From JAIVJG01 sp964236735 (GTDB taxonomy: Bacteria > Acidobacteriota > Blastocatellia > Pyrinomonadales > Pyrinomonadaceae): a stretch of 64,000 bases of DNA. How positions within the stretch are numbered: the first letter of the stretch is position 1; every line of letters begins with the position of its first letter. Below are positions 8,731 through 17,751 of the stretch, in pieces. Position numbers and translations under genes: made by a program. The notes below the pieces were generated by a model. It did no database searches. It had not been told where the DNA came from and saw only the letters and a list, made by a program, of their open reading frames with translations. The DNA is taken from assembly GCA_964236735.1 (NCBI GenBank), contig CAXSFM010000001.1:310001-374000 (forward strand), written 5' to 3'.

Positions 8731-8795
8731 TTTGTTTTTCTTTCCTTGTTCGCCCGAACGATGAGCGAAATTTGAATGCGCGACAGCTTGAAAAT

Positions 8796-10274
8796 TTAGC
8801 TCTTGAGTTTCGACTGCAAAAGCTCGTTGACGATTTTCGGGTTAGCCTGACCCTTCGAGGCTTTCATCACCTGCCCGACGAAGAAGCCGAAGAGTCCCTC
8901 TTTGCCCGCGCGATAATTCGCGACCTGCGGCGCGTTCGCCGCCAGAACTTCGGCGATGATGCGCTCGATCTCGCCCGTATCGCTGACCTGCGCCAGTCCG
9001 CGCGCTTCGATGATTGACGCCGCACTCTTGCTCGTCGCAAACATTTCAGCGAAGACTTCCTTGCCCTGCTTGCCGCTTATCACGCCCTCGTCAATGGCAC
9101 GCACGAGCGCGCCCAAATCTTCGGGCGTGACGGGCGACTCGTCCGCGCCTGTGCTCGTTGCGTCAAGCTCGCGCAGCAACTCACCTTTCAGCCAGTTTGC
9201 CGCACCGCGCGCGTTCCCGCCGGCAGACTTCGCGGCGCGCTCGAAATAATCCGCCAGCGCACGCTCGCGCGTGAGCGTCGAGGCGTCTTCAAACGAGAGT
9301 TGATACTGCTCCATGAAACGCTTGCGCCGCACGTCCGGCAACTCCGGCATCGCGCCGCGCACCTCTTCGATGAAGGCCGCGCTGACGGCGAGCGGCTGCA
9401 AGTCCGGCTCCGGGAAATAGCGATAGTCGTGCGCCTCTTCCTTCGAGCGCATGACGCGCGTCACGTCGGCTTGGTCGTCCCACAGGCGCGTCTCCTGCGT
9501 AACTTTGCCGCCCGCTTCGATGAGCTTGATTTGCCTCTCGATCTCGTACTCGATGCCCTTTTGCATGTGCCGCACCGAGTTCAAATTTTTCAACTCGACC
9601 TTCGTGCCGAACTTCTCCGCGCCCACGCGCCGCACGGAAATGTTCGCCTCGCAACGTAGATTTCCCTTCTCCATGTCGGCCTCGCTCGCGCCCACCCATG
9701 AGAGAGCCTTGCGGACGTGATTGACGTAATCGTAAGCCTCCCACGAAGTGCGAAAGTCCGGCTCCGTCACAATCTCTGCGAGCGGCGTGCCCGCGCGATT
9801 GAGGTCTATGTAAGAGAAACGATTCGTTTCCGGCAAACCTTCATGCACGTTCTTGCCCGCGTCTTCTTCCAAGTGAAGACGTGTGACGCGCACTTTCATC
9901 GGACGCCAGTCGCGCGCGTGCCCGCCCTCGTCGCGCGCGGCGGTCATAATCTCCAACTCGCCGCGCTCGGAGAAAGGTTTATCGTACTGCGAAATCTGGT
10001 AGCCCTTCGGCAAGTCCGGGTAGAAATAATTCTTGCGCGAGAAGATGGAAGTCTCGTTGATCTGCAAATTCAGAGACAGCGCAGCGAGCGCGCCGAGTTC
10101 CACCACGCGCCGGTTCAGCACGGGCAGCGCGCCCGGCAGACCCAGACACACGGGGCAAGTGTTTGAGTTCGGCGCATCGCCAAAGCGCGTCGAACACGGG
10201 CAAAAGATTTTCGACTCAGTCTTTAGTTGCGCGTGTATTTCAAGGCCGATGACGGCCTCCCAACCATTTTTCAT
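8796..10274 (-). CDS. gatB: Aspartyl/glutamyl-tRNA amidotransferase subunit B
   Basis: GatB is the kinase-like subunit of the GatCAB complex, which converts Glu-tRNA(Gln) and Asp-tRNA(Asn) to the amidated forms. The 492-residue product shows the family start WEAVIGLEIHAQLKTESK, the zinc/binding region CPCSTRFG and CPVCLGLPGALPVLN, the PDLPKGYQISQYD loop, and the C-terminal YqeY/GatB tail domain (GFFVGQVMKASKGQANP). The ATG at 10274 is chosen because the conserved domain begins five residues later; an ATG at 10322 would add 16 unconserved residues. gatA and gatC are not in the window. Confidence 0.97.
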   Translation of the reverse strand: MKNGWEAVIGLEIHAQLKTESKIFCPCSTRFGDAPNSNTCPVCLGLPGALPVLNRRVVELGALAALSLNLQINETSIFSRKNYFYPDLPKGYQISQYDKPFSERGELEIMTAARDEGGHARDWRPMKVRVTRLHLEEDAGKNVHEGLPETNRFSYIDLNRAGTPLAEIVTEPDFRTSWEAYDYVNHVRKALSWVGASEADMEKGNLRCEANISVRRVGAEKFGTKVELKNLNSVRHMQKGIEYEIERQIKLIEAGGKVTQETRLWDDQADVTRVMRSKEEAHDYRYFPEPDLQPLAVSAAFIEEVRGAMPELPDVRRKRFMEQYQLSFEDASTLTRERALADYFERAAKSAGGNARGAANWLKGELLRELDATSTGADESPVTPEDLGALVRAIDEGVISGKQGKEVFAEMFATSKSAASIIEARGLAQVSDTGEIERIIAEVLAANAPQVANYRAGKEGLFGFFVGQVMKASKGQANPKIVNELLQSKLKS

Positions 10275-10502
10275 AATTATTAAACCGTCGTCTGTGAAAC
10301 TTTTGCCGAGTATATCATCCACGAAAGAGACCGCTCAACAGAGCGTCTCTTCAACATTCACACAGTTCGCCCTTGTTGCTCGCCGCGTGAAGCCTCGCGT
10401 AAGATAAGCCTTCGATAAAATCGAGAGTTCGCGCCGACTGCAAACTCGTCAACATTTTCTTTACCCGCATTCATTTCTGTTATTCAAGGGAGATTCAAAC
10501 GC

Positions 10503-11549
10503 ATGATTAAGACCGTCGAATGGACGGACGAAGGCGTCCGTATGATTGACCAGCGACTGCTGCCCACTGAAGAAAAATATCTCATGCTGCGCTCGTGCGA
10601 AGAAGTCGCGGATGCCATCAAACAGATGGCGGTGCGCGGCGCGCCTGCCATCGGCGTCTCGGCGGCGATGGGCATCGCGCTCGGCACGAAGCAATCCGTC
10701 GGGACTGCGGTCGCTGACCTCGAAGAAGACTTCTCTTACTTCTGCGACACGATGAGCCGCACGCGCCCCACCGCCGTCAATCTCTTCTGGGCTATCGAGC
10801 GAATGCGCGCGCGCTTTCGACGCGAGCAGGCCGCTGACGCTGACGCCGAAGCCATCAAACTCGCGCTCGTGAATGAGGCGCAGGAAATTTATCATCAAGA
10901 CATTGAATCCAATCGCGCTCTCGGACGCTTCGGCGGCGAACTGCTCGCCGACGGCGCGACCGTCCTGACGCACTGCAACGCGGGCGCGCTCGCCACCGCC
11001 GGCGATTATGGAACTGCGCTCGGCGTCATACGCGGCGCACGCGACGCGGGCAAGCGCATCGCCGTCATCGCCGACGAGACGCGCCCCTTTCTGCAAGGCG
11101 CGCGACTCACCGCCTGGGAGTTAGACAAAGATGACATTCCGGTGACGGTCATCACCGACAACATGGCCGGGCATGTGATGAAGCAGGGCATAGTTGATGC
11201 GGTGGTCGTCGGCGCGGATCGCATCGCCGCCAACGGCGACACGGCCAACAAGATCGGGACATACATGGTCGCCGTCTTGGCGCGCGAGCACGGCATTCCC
11301 TTTTACGTCGCCGCGCCGATCTCCACGATTGACTTAGAAATCGCCGCCGGCGATGGAATCCCCATCGAAGAGCGCGACGCGCGCGAAGTCACACACATTC
11401 GCGAGCAGCGTCTCTCGCCCGAAGGCGTCGGCGTCCACAATCCGGCCTTCGACGTGACGCCCAACGCGCTCATCGCCGCCATTATCACCGACAAAGGCGT
11501 CGCGCGTCCGCCATATACGGCGAGTCTCAAACAGTTGTTTGAAAGTTAA
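10503..11549 (+). CDS. mtnA: S-methyl-5-thioribose-1-phosphate isomerase
   Basis: MtnA converts 5-methylthioribose-1-phosphate to methylthioribulose-1-phosphate in the methionine salvage pathway. The product is 348 residues, normal for the family, with MAVRGAPAIGVSAAMG at 42-57, the catalytic Cys158 in THCNAGALATAGDYGTALG and the catalytic Asp239 in VVVGADRIAANGD. It stands alone on the plus strand between gatB (divergent, 228-base gap) and an epimerase (convergent). No other salvage gene is in the window. The related eIF2B-type ribose-1,5-bisphosphate isomerase is a less likely identity given length and motif. Confidence 0.95.
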   Translation: MIKTVEWTDEGVRMIDQRLLPTEEKYLMLRSCEEVADAIKQMAVRGAPAIGVSAAMGIALGTKQSVGTAVADLEEDFSYFCDTMSRTRPTAVNLFWAIERMRARFRREQAADADAEAIKLALVNEAQEIYHQDIESNRALGRFGGELLADGATVLTHCNAGALATAGDYGTALGVIRGARDAGKRIAVIADETRPFLQGARLTAWELDKDDIPVTVITDNMAGHVMKQGIVDAVVVGADRIAANGDTANKIGTYMVAVLAREHGIPFYVAAPISTIDLEIAAGDGIPIEERDAREVTHIREQRLSPEGVGVHNPAFDVTPNALIAAIITDKGVARPPYTASLKQLFES

Positions 11550-11646
11550 AGAAGATTCGATGCGGAAAGCGCGACGAGTTTTTTTGAGTTGAAGGAAAAG
11601 AGACGCGAACTTTTTAAGTTGAACTTGGCGGCGTGTGTTTTAGTAA

Positions 11647-12606
11647 CTATTGCTTTGCGAAGCGACTTTGTTTCCACCACTCGATGGTTTTTCGCAAGCC
11701 ATCATCAAGTCCGATGTGCGGTTCATAGCCCAGAAAATTTTTCGCGCGCGTGATGTCGGCCACGCTATGCCGCACATCGCCGACGCGGAACTCGCGATAC
11801 TCTGCTTCCACCTCAGGCTTGCCCGTGATCGTCTTCAACGTCTCAAGCAACTGATTGAGCGTCGTCTGCTGCCCCGTGGCGACGTTCATCACTTCGCCGA
11901 TGCCGCGCGTCGTTTCAGAGGCGCGGATGTTGGCGTCCACCACATTGGCGATGTATGTGAAGTCGCGCGACTGCTCGCCGTCTCCAAAAATTACCGGGCG
12001 CTCGCCGCTTGAAAGCGCGGCAGTGAAGCGCGAGATGACGCCGGAATACTGCGAGCTGGGGTCTTGTCGCGGGCCGAAGACATTGAAGTAGCGCAGGCAA
12101 AGCGTCTCGAAATTATAACTTCGCGCCCATACCTGACAATAATATTCGCCGACGAGTTTCGCCGCCGCATAAGGCGAGAGCGGCTGCGGCGGCATGTCTT
12201 CCTGCTTGGGCAATGTCGGCTGATCGCCGTAGGCGGAACTCGACGCGGCATAGACGAGACGGCGAACACCCTGTTCGCGCGCCGCAAGCAACAGAGCGAA
12301 GGTCGCTTCGACGCAGGCGTCATGCGTTTCGCGCGGATTATTTACCGAGCGAGGCACAGAGGGAATCGCCGCTTCATGGAATACCAACTCGACTCCTTCG
12401 AGCGCACGACGCAGGTCATCAGGGTTGATTAAGCTCCCCTTAATGAAGTCAACGTCGCGCCCGATCTCTTCGATGTTTTCGAGATGGCCGGTTGAAAGAT
12501 CATCTATCACGCGCACGCGCGCGCCCTGCCCGGCGAGTGTCGCCGCCAGATGTGAGCCGATAAATCCCGCGCCACCCGTGACCAAAACGATTCCTGAAAG
12601 GCTCAT
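11647..12606 (-). CDS. NAD-dependent nucleotide-sugar epimerase (GalE/WbpP-like)
   Basis: An extended SDR of 319 residues. The NAD motif GGAGFIGSHL is at 11-20, the catalytic Ser lies in YAASSSAYGD (about 123), and the YxxxK pair is Tyr146/Lys150 in SPYAAAK. FGPRQDPSSQYSGVISRF is typical of UDP-GlcNAc/UDP-glucose 4-epimerases of the WbpP/Gne branch. It should act on UDP-hexoses for surface polysaccharide. It sits directly downstream of UDP-glucose 6-dehydrogenase on the same strand, separated only by an inverted-repeat element, which supports a nucleotide-sugar role; UDP-glucuronate as substrate is also possible. Confidence 0.9.
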   Translation of the reverse strand: MSLSGIVLVTGGAGFIGSHLAATLAGQGARVRVIDDLSTGHLENIEEIGRDVDFIKGSLINPDDLRRALEGVELVFHEAAIPSVPRSVNNPRETHDACVEATFALLLAAREQGVRRLVYAASSSAYGDQPTLPKQEDMPPQPLSPYAAAKLVGEYYCQVWARSYNFETLCLRYFNVFGPRQDPSSQYSGVISRFTAALSSGERPVIFGDGEQSRDFTYIANVVDANIRASETTRGIGEVMNVATGQQTTLNQLLETLKTITGKPEVEAEYREFRVGDVRHSVADITRAKNFLGYEPHIGLDDGLRKTIEWWKQSRFAKQ

Positions 12607-12611
12607 AGTTT

Positions 12612-12702
12612 AATGATGAGTGATAAGTGATGAGTGATAAGTGATGAGAGAAAAAACGTCTTCTTCCTCTTATCACTCATCACTCATTACTCATCACTCA
12701 TT
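12612..12702. repeat. TGATGAG/TGATAAG inverted repeat between epimerase and ugd
   Basis: Two ~36-base arms built from tandem GTGATGA / GTGATAA units (12612-12648 and 12667-12702) face each other around a short loop. The right arm stops three bases before the ugd stop codon. The element lies between two genes of the same strand, so it is not confined to convergent gaps. Confidence 0.85.
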
Positions 12703-12705
12703 CCC

Positions 12706-14004
12706 TCATCTTCCGACGCCGACATATTCAAAGCCCAACTCTCGCATCGCCGCAGGCTCGTAGATATTGCGTAGGTCTGCGATGTTCGGCGCACGCATCA
12801 ACTCGCGCACACGCACCATGTTGAGCGCGCGGAACTGATTCCACTCCGTCATAAAGACCAGCGCATCCGCGCCTGTGACCGCCGCGTATTCGTCAACCGC
12901 ATATTCGATGTCCGGCAGATGTTTCTCCGCCTGCATGATTGCCACTGGGTCGTAGGCGCGCACCTTCGCGCCACGCTCGACGAGCAGGTTGATAATATCA
13001 ACGCTCGGAGCATCTCGCATATCATCCGTTTCAGGCTTGAACGACAATCCGAGCACAGCGATTACTTTGTCCTTCAGATCGCCGACGAGTTTTTCTATTT
13101 TCGGCACCATCGCCGCGCGTTGCCGCCTATTGACTTCGATGACCGCGCTGACGATGAGCGTGTCGGCCCCGTACTCGCGCGCCACAGAGACTAGCGCGCT
13201 CGTGTCTTTCGGAAAACATGAGCCGCCGAAGCCCGGACCCGGGTGCAGGAACTTTCTGCCGATGCGATTGTCCATCCCCATCGCGCGCGCCACGTCATGC
13301 ACATCGCAGCCGATTTTATCGCACAGGTCTGCGATCTCGTTGATGAAGGAAATTTTGGTGGCGAGAAAGGCGTTGGCCGCATACTTCGTCAACTCTGCGG
13401 CTTCGAGCGAAGTGATAACGACGGGCGTCTCAATCAGGTAGAGTGGGCGATACAGATCGCGCATAATGGCGATGGCTTCCTCATCGGAACTGCCAATCAC
13501 CACACGGTCGGGTCGCATGAAATCGTCTATCGCCGCGCCTTCGCGCAAAAACTCCGGGTTCGAGACGATGCCGAAATTAAATTTCTGTGTTTGATGCTCG
13601 CTGATGATACGGCGGAGGCGTTCGCCTGTGCCGACGGGGACGGTTGACTTCGTCACCAACACCTTGTAGCCATTCATATGCTGGGCGACAGATCGTGTTG
13701 CCGCCTCGATGAAGCTTAAATCGGCGGAGCCATCTTCTTTGGGCGGTGTGCCGACGGCGAGGAAAATGACGAGCGCCTGCTCGATAGAGGATTGGAGGTC
13801 GGTAGTGAAATGCAGGCGACCGGCCTGCACGTTCTTAGCAACGAGCTTGTCAAGACCAGGTTCGTAAATCGGCATCTCACCGGCGGAGATTCGTGCGATC
13901 TTCCCGGCATCAACATCCACACAGGTGACGTTGACACCGAACTCGGCAAAACAAGCTCCGGTCACAAGTCCGACGTAGCCCGTGCCGATGACCGCGATGT
14001 GCAT
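12706..14004 (-). CDS. ugd: UDP-glucose 6-dehydrogenase
   Basis: Oxidises UDP-glucose twice to UDP-glucuronate with NAD+. The 432-residue product has the N-terminal NAD-binding motif IGTGYVGLVTGACFAEFG, AVGTPPKEDGSADL, TKSTVPVGT, the central NEIADLCDKIG helix, the catalytic Cys263 in GFGGSCFPKDT, and the C-terminal UDP-binding domain with GLSFKPETDDMRDAPS. All key residues are present and length is normal. It is the first gene of a likely ugd-epimerase pair for exopolysaccharide or LPS sugars. Confidence 0.97.
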   Translation of the reverse strand: MHIAVIGTGYVGLVTGACFAEFGVNVTCVDVDAGKIARISAGEMPIYEPGLDKLVAKNVQAGRLHFTTDLQSSIEQALVIFLAVGTPPKEDGSADLSFIEAATRSVAQHMNGYKVLVTKSTVPVGTGERLRRIISEHQTQKFNFGIVSNPEFLREGAAIDDFMRPDRVVIGSSDEEAIAIMRDLYRPLYLIETPVVITSLEAAELTKYAANAFLATKISFINEIADLCDKIGCDVHDVARAMGMDNRIGRKFLHPGPGFGGSCFPKDTSALVSVAREYGADTLIVSAVIEVNRRQRAAMVPKIEKLVGDLKDKVIAVLGLSFKPETDDMRDAPSVDIINLLVERGAKVRAYDPVAIMQAEKHLPDIEYAVDEYAAVTGADALVFMTEWNQFRALNMVRVRELMRAPNIADLRNIYEPAAMRELGFEYVGVGR

Positions 14005-14160
14005 TCAGGAAAACCAGCCTCTCAAACTTTTCTTTGACCCACAGAAAAAGCTTGCGGGTCACGCGCATCTGCTTGGAGCACGTAACCCGCAAATCTCTCA
14101 GGTCTATAGTTCACTGTGCGAGATTTTCACACAGTGCGAAATGAAAAACACGTTTACCGT

Positions 14161-14874
14161 TTAACGGCTCGGGCTGATGATAATCGGGTTTCCACCGAAG
14201 TTAAAATCATTGTTGTCCCTGCTGGCGACAATCGCGGCCACGATAGCGCCGCCGGCTGCCAGCAACAACGCCGCGAGCGCGCCGCCGCCAATGCCGTGCA
14301 TTTTAGGAGCAGTGAAACGTGTGCAGCGCGTACCGGGAGTGGCCTGACCAGCGTCAGCTTGGCTACCAGCGGCAATCTGCTTGACCGTGCTGCCGGCGCG
14401 AAGTTCGACGCGACCCGATTGGGTGGAGACGATAGTGTTACCGCATTCCACGTCAACCATGAAGACGTTGGCCTGACTGTTGTCAGCCACCGCAGAACCA
14501 TCTTTGGTCGAGACGTTGGCGCTGACACCCGATGAAGTTGACAGGCGCGCGCGACCTGCGTCGAGCATACCTGTCACGCTCTTATCGGTGAAACTGAGTT
14601 TGAGAGTGGAATTCGGCAGCAGCTCAACTCGTCCGAGCTTGCCGAGGCTAACAACTGCGCTGGAATTCTGCGCGGTCGTGATCGTGCTGTCAGAAAATAC
14701 TGTCGCACCGGAAATGGCACTCGTGCCGTTGACGGTAACTTCGCCGACAACCGACAAGTCACCTGATGGCCCAGCCTGTTGCGGCGCGGCCAGCGCGACC
14801 GTCGAGTACACGCTCAAGATGGCAAGCGCCAGAGCCAGAGTAAAGGGCTTGTGGCTCCAAGTTCTGCTAATCAT
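14161..14874 (-). CDS. Secreted FecR-like protein with C-terminal hydrophobic helix
   Basis: The 237-residue product has a signal peptide (SHKPFTLALALAILSVYSTVALA) and then a beta-rich region resembling the FecR domain: SSAVVSLGKLGRVELLPNSTLKLSF, GRARLSTSSGVSANVSTKDG, VDVECGNTIVSTQSGRVELRAG. A Gly/Ala hydrophobic helix (GGGALAALLLAAGGAIVAAIV) near the C-terminus may anchor it. Start ATG 14874 is set by GGAGGAGAAGTA immediately upstream; an in-frame start at 14904 lies before this site. Function is unknown; FecR-like domains often occur in surface proteins. It follows ugd on the same strand but with a 156-base gap. Confidence 0.75.
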   Translation of the reverse strand: MISRTWSHKPFTLALALAILSVYSTVALAAPQQAGPSGDLSVVGEVTVNGTSAISGATVFSDSTITTAQNSSAVVSLGKLGRVELLPNSTLKLSFTDKSVTGMLDAGRARLSTSSGVSANVSTKDGSAVADNSQANVFMVDVECGNTIVSTQSGRVELRAGSTVKQIAAGSQADAGQATPGTRCTRFTAPKMHGIGGGALAALLLAAGGAIVAAIVASRDNNDFNFGGNPIIISPSR

Positions 14875-15024
14875 TACTTCTCCTCCCGTAGGTGAAACTG
14901 TCAAATTTTTTAGTGAGCGCGCCGCGATGTTCTGAATATCGAGAACTCGCAGGAGACGAATTTTCTTGTGCTTATCTCGCCAACCGCCTCAGTTGATTCA
15001 AGAGACCCGCGCGGCGCATTCCTT

Positions 15025-15076
15025 AAAAAAGCAAGCAAGCGAGCCACTGTGGGCTTCTTAAGACCTCGCTTTTTTA
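15025..15076 (-). terminator. Possible rho-independent terminator
   Basis: The 7-base arms AAGCGAG (15037-15043) and CTCGCTT (15065-15071) can pair, and on the reverse strand the hairpin is followed by GCTTGCTTTTTT. It would end transcription of the small gene at 15252-15596. There is also a T-run on the plus strand. The rest of the 377-base gap 14875-15251 shows nothing further beyond the upstream region of the FecR-like gene. Confidence 0.4.
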
Positions 15077-15251
15077 CACGAAAGATAGCTTGGTGTCAAT
15101 AAACATTTGAGTTAATTCAAGCTTTTTTTGGACGTTTCAGAGATGCGGCATTTCATTGCCTGTCATCGCCTGAAACTTCAACGCCGTCAGATTCTAAACT
15201 GTCTGAGCGGAAAGCGCCATCTCTCCCGAACATTTAAGTCCGGGAGATGCT

Positions 15252-15596
15252 TCACGTTTTCGCATCCTCATATTCTCGAAAGACACGAAGCGCGCTCTCA
15301 GAAAGTTCGAGCGACACAATAATGCGATACGGATGCTTCGCGACAAAAGATGGAACGCGCCGGACGTTGGCTCCGAGCGCGCTGAGAGTCGAGGCCGCCT
15401 GCTCGTCGTCCAACTCGATGGAGTCGAATTTTTCTGCGGCTCGACGCAAAGCACCGCGCAGGCGATCAAGCGGCAGTTCACGCTCCGCCAAGACCTTCCC
15501 TCGTTCCTGAAATTCACCGAGCGCATAGAGCACCAGACGCGAGGCGTCAACTTGGACACCTGTTCGTTCCTGTTCAAAAAATGTTGGCTGGCGCAT
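15252..15596 (-). CDS. Hypothetical protein, 114 aa
   Basis: I do not recognise a family. The product is helical and charged, without signal peptide or membrane segment. Codon use matches neighbouring genes (G/C at third positions), which supports it being real, and it follows the secreted protein gene on the same strand after a 34-base gap. It contains an Arg-rich stretch RLRGALRRAAEKFDSIELDDEQ and a beta-like RIIVSLELSESALRVF. No clear ribosome-binding site precedes ATG 15596, so the start is uncertain. Confidence 0.55.
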   Translation of the reverse strand: MRQPTFFEQERTGVQVDASRLVLYALGEFQERGKVLAERELPLDRLRGALRRAAEKFDSIELDDEQAASTLSALGANVRRVPSFVAKHPYRIIVSLELSESALRVFREYEDAKT

Positions 15597-15630
15597 GACT
15601 ATCGAATGTGTATCCGGTCGCCGAATATTT

Positions 15631-16221
15631 TCAGGGAGGGCTAATGCGGCGCGGGCGCGACAACGTCTCCGGCGCTGTCGTCGCTGGCGTTGCTGAAACG
15701 TTAGAAGGAGGTTGAGTCTTTTCTTTCTCTTTAGTCCTCAACTCGGTCTGCTGGTAAGGGTCGAGCCGCGCGAAGAGATAAAACTTCTCGCGCCCTTCAA
15801 CCAGCGCGCCGAGGAAACGCAGGCGCGCGTCGAGCGTCTCATCAACACGCAAAGTTTCGGGCGTCGGCAGCGGGTCATCAAACAATTGATTGAACTCCGC
15901 AAGCGAGACGGCCTCAAGTTCAGGAAGATAATCGTTGTCGCTTTGCTGCGCGATGCGAATCGCCATCTGCCGCAGCGCGCGGATGCGATTTGAATTGTGT
16001 AGATAATAGTCGCGCTTGACCTCGCGACGGCTGGCGCGGTCGTCAACCACTTCCTGCTCGCCGCGCAGATACGCGAGATAAGAGCGCACGGCGGGGCCGA
16101 AACGCGCGTCGTCATCTACATGTAGATGACGACGCTCTTGGCCGCAGGCGATGCCCGCACAGGCAAGGCACAACATCAAAGCCACTGTCGTTTGATGAAA
16201 GCGTCTAAAACTCAACCGCAT
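15631..16221 (-). CDS. Secreted hypothetical protein
   Basis: The 196-residue product starts with a signal peptide (RRFHQTTVALMLCLACAGIACG, cleavage near residue 24); after it the chain is hydrophilic and mostly helical, with a Pro/Thr/Ser-rich C-terminal tail. Cys residues in the signal region might make it a lipoprotein, but the lipobox is poor. The longer reading from 16329 has no signal-like start and is rejected. No known domain seen. Its coding sequence contains a perfect 30-bp palindrome at 16106-16135. It is divergent from coaBC. Confidence 0.65.
   Translation of the reverse strand: MRLSFRRFHQTTVALMLCLACAGIACGQERRHLHVDDDARFGPAVRSYLAYLRGEQEVVDDRASRREVKRDYYLHNSNRIRALRQMAIRIAQQSDNDYLPELEAVSLAEFNQLFDDPLPTPETLRVDETLDARLRFLGALVEGREKFYLFARLDPYQQTELRTKEKEKTQPPSNVSATPATTAPETLSRPRRISPP
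16106..16135. repeat. Perfect 30-bp palindrome inside a gene
   Basis: Arm GCGTCGTCATCTACA (16106-16120) is followed with no spacer by its exact reverse complement (16121-16135). It encodes part of RRHLHVDDDA just after the signal peptide of the secreted protein. No second copy was noticed. Confidence 0.95.
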
Positions 16222-16458
16222 CACTCTCTCACTTACACACACGCAGAAACAATATCCATGTCGCGATAAAATCGGCGGGGACGCCAGTTTTTCGGGAAAC
16301 CGTTCGGGTTGAAGTTTAGCACAACTCAACTTCGCCGGGTGAAGACGTGCGCGGAGTTATCATCAACTGTCCTTAGCGCCGGATGGAACGACTGTAAAGC
16401 GTGTGTGAATTGCGCGCTCCGCTCAAGCGATGCTACATTCACGCCACAAGCGACGGGT

Positions 16459-17733
16459 ATGATGATGTCCAATAACGTGACGACAAATGCGGCGGAAATC
16501 GAGCGCAGACCATGTGATGCGAAGCGTGTCGCGCTCGGCGTCTCAGGCGGCATCGCCGCATACAAAGCCGCCGAAATTCTGCGCGGGCTGCAACGCGCGG
16601 GCTGCACGGTGCGCGTCGGGATGACGAAGCGCGCGTGCGAGTTCGTGACGCCGCTCACCTTCCGCGCACTCTCCGGCACGCATGTCGTAGTTGACGACTA
16701 TGCGCCCGACAATCCAGACCCTATCGCGCACATTACTTTCTCGCAAACCGTTGACCTCTTCATCGTCGCACCGGCCACCGCGAACATCATCGCCAAGTTC
16801 GCCAACGGCATCGCCGACGACTTTCTGACTTCGACTTATCTCGCCTCGAACGCGCCCGTCCTCGTCGCGCCGGCGATGAATACGACGATGTGGAATCACG
16901 CGGCGACACGTCGCAACCTCGAACGCCTGCGCGCGGACGGCGTGTGCGTCATCGAGCCGGACGCGGGCGAGATGGCCTGCGGGACGTTCGGCCCGGGCAG
17001 ACTCTCTGAGCCGGAAAGAATCGTCGCGGTCGCTCTCGAAATGTTGAGCGGGCAGCAGGGACATGGACGCGCGCGCGACCTGTCCGGCGAGCGCATCCTG
17101 CTGACGGCGGGCGCGACGCGCGAAGAGATTGATCCGGTGCGCTTCATCTCCAATCGTTCTTCGGGACGCATGGGCTTCGCGCTCGCGGAGGCGGCACGGG
17201 CGCGCGGCGCGCAAGTCACCGTCGTCGCCGGCGTCACCAGCGCACCACCGCCTTCGGACGTGCGCGTGCTGCGCGTCCTCTCCGCCGAAGAGATGCGACG
17301 CACAGCGTTGAGCGAAGTCGAGAACGCGACAGTCTTCATCGCCGCCGCCGCCGTCTCTGACTACAAACCGACTACGCGCGCCGCGCACAAAATAAAAAAA
17401 TCTGGCGACACGTTGACGCTCACGCTCGAACCGACGCCGGACGTGCTGGCTGAAGTGGGACGCGCGCGAAAGGAAGGGTTATTGCTCGTCGGCTTCGCGG
17501 CGGAGACTGACGACGTGTTGGCGCACGCGCTTGAGAAACTGCGGCGCAAGAATCTCGATGTCATCGTTGCCAACGACATTACGCGGGAGGGCGCGGGCTT
17601 TGATGTGGAGACGAACGTCGTCACGATTCTCACGCGCGATGGCGCGCAGCCTATCGCGCTACCGTTAATGTCCAAACTCGACGCCGCGCATCGTATCCTC
17701 GACGAAGTCGTGCGCCTCAAAAATGCAGTGTGA
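16459..17733 (+). CDS. coaBC: Bifunctional phosphopantothenoylcysteine decarboxylase / phosphopantothenate-cysteine ligase
   Basis: CoaBC makes 4'-phosphopantetheine for coenzyme A: the C-terminal CoaB half joins cysteine to phosphopantothenate, and the N-terminal CoaC flavoprotein half decarboxylates the product. Seen here: LGVSGGIAAYKAAEIL and TFSQTVDLFIVAPATANIIAK for the flavin domain, the APAMNTTMW motif, the active-site Cys in GEMACGTFGPGRL, then CoaB starting at ILLTAGATREEIDPVRFI with SNRSSGRMG. Length 424 residues is normal. The ATG at 16459 is the first of three in tandem; an open frame reaches further upstream to 16309 but encodes non-family sequence. Confidence 0.96.
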   Translation: MMMSNNVTTNAAEIERRPCDAKRVALGVSGGIAAYKAAEILRGLQRAGCTVRVGMTKRACEFVTPLTFRALSGTHVVVDDYAPDNPDPIAHITFSQTVDLFIVAPATANIIAKFANGIADDFLTSTYLASNAPVLVAPAMNTTMWNHAATRRNLERLRADGVCVIEPDAGEMACGTFGPGRLSEPERIVAVALEMLSGQQGHGRARDLSGERILLTAGATREEIDPVRFISNRSSGRMGFALAEAARARGAQVTVVAGVTSAPPPSDVRVLRVLSAEEMRRTALSEVENATVFIAAAAVSDYKPTTRAAHKIKKSGDTLTLTLEPTPDVLAEVGRARKEGLLLVGFAAETDDVLAHALEKLRRKNLDVIVANDITREGAGFDVETNVVTILTRDGAQPIALPLMSKLDAAHRILDEVVRLKNAV

Positions 17734-17751
17734 TAATATTTTTCCAGATTA

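Noticed and set aside
16309..16458. N-terminal extension of coaBC
   Set aside because: The residues before ATG 16459 do not match CoaBC and include intergenic sequence opposite the secreted protein's upstream region.
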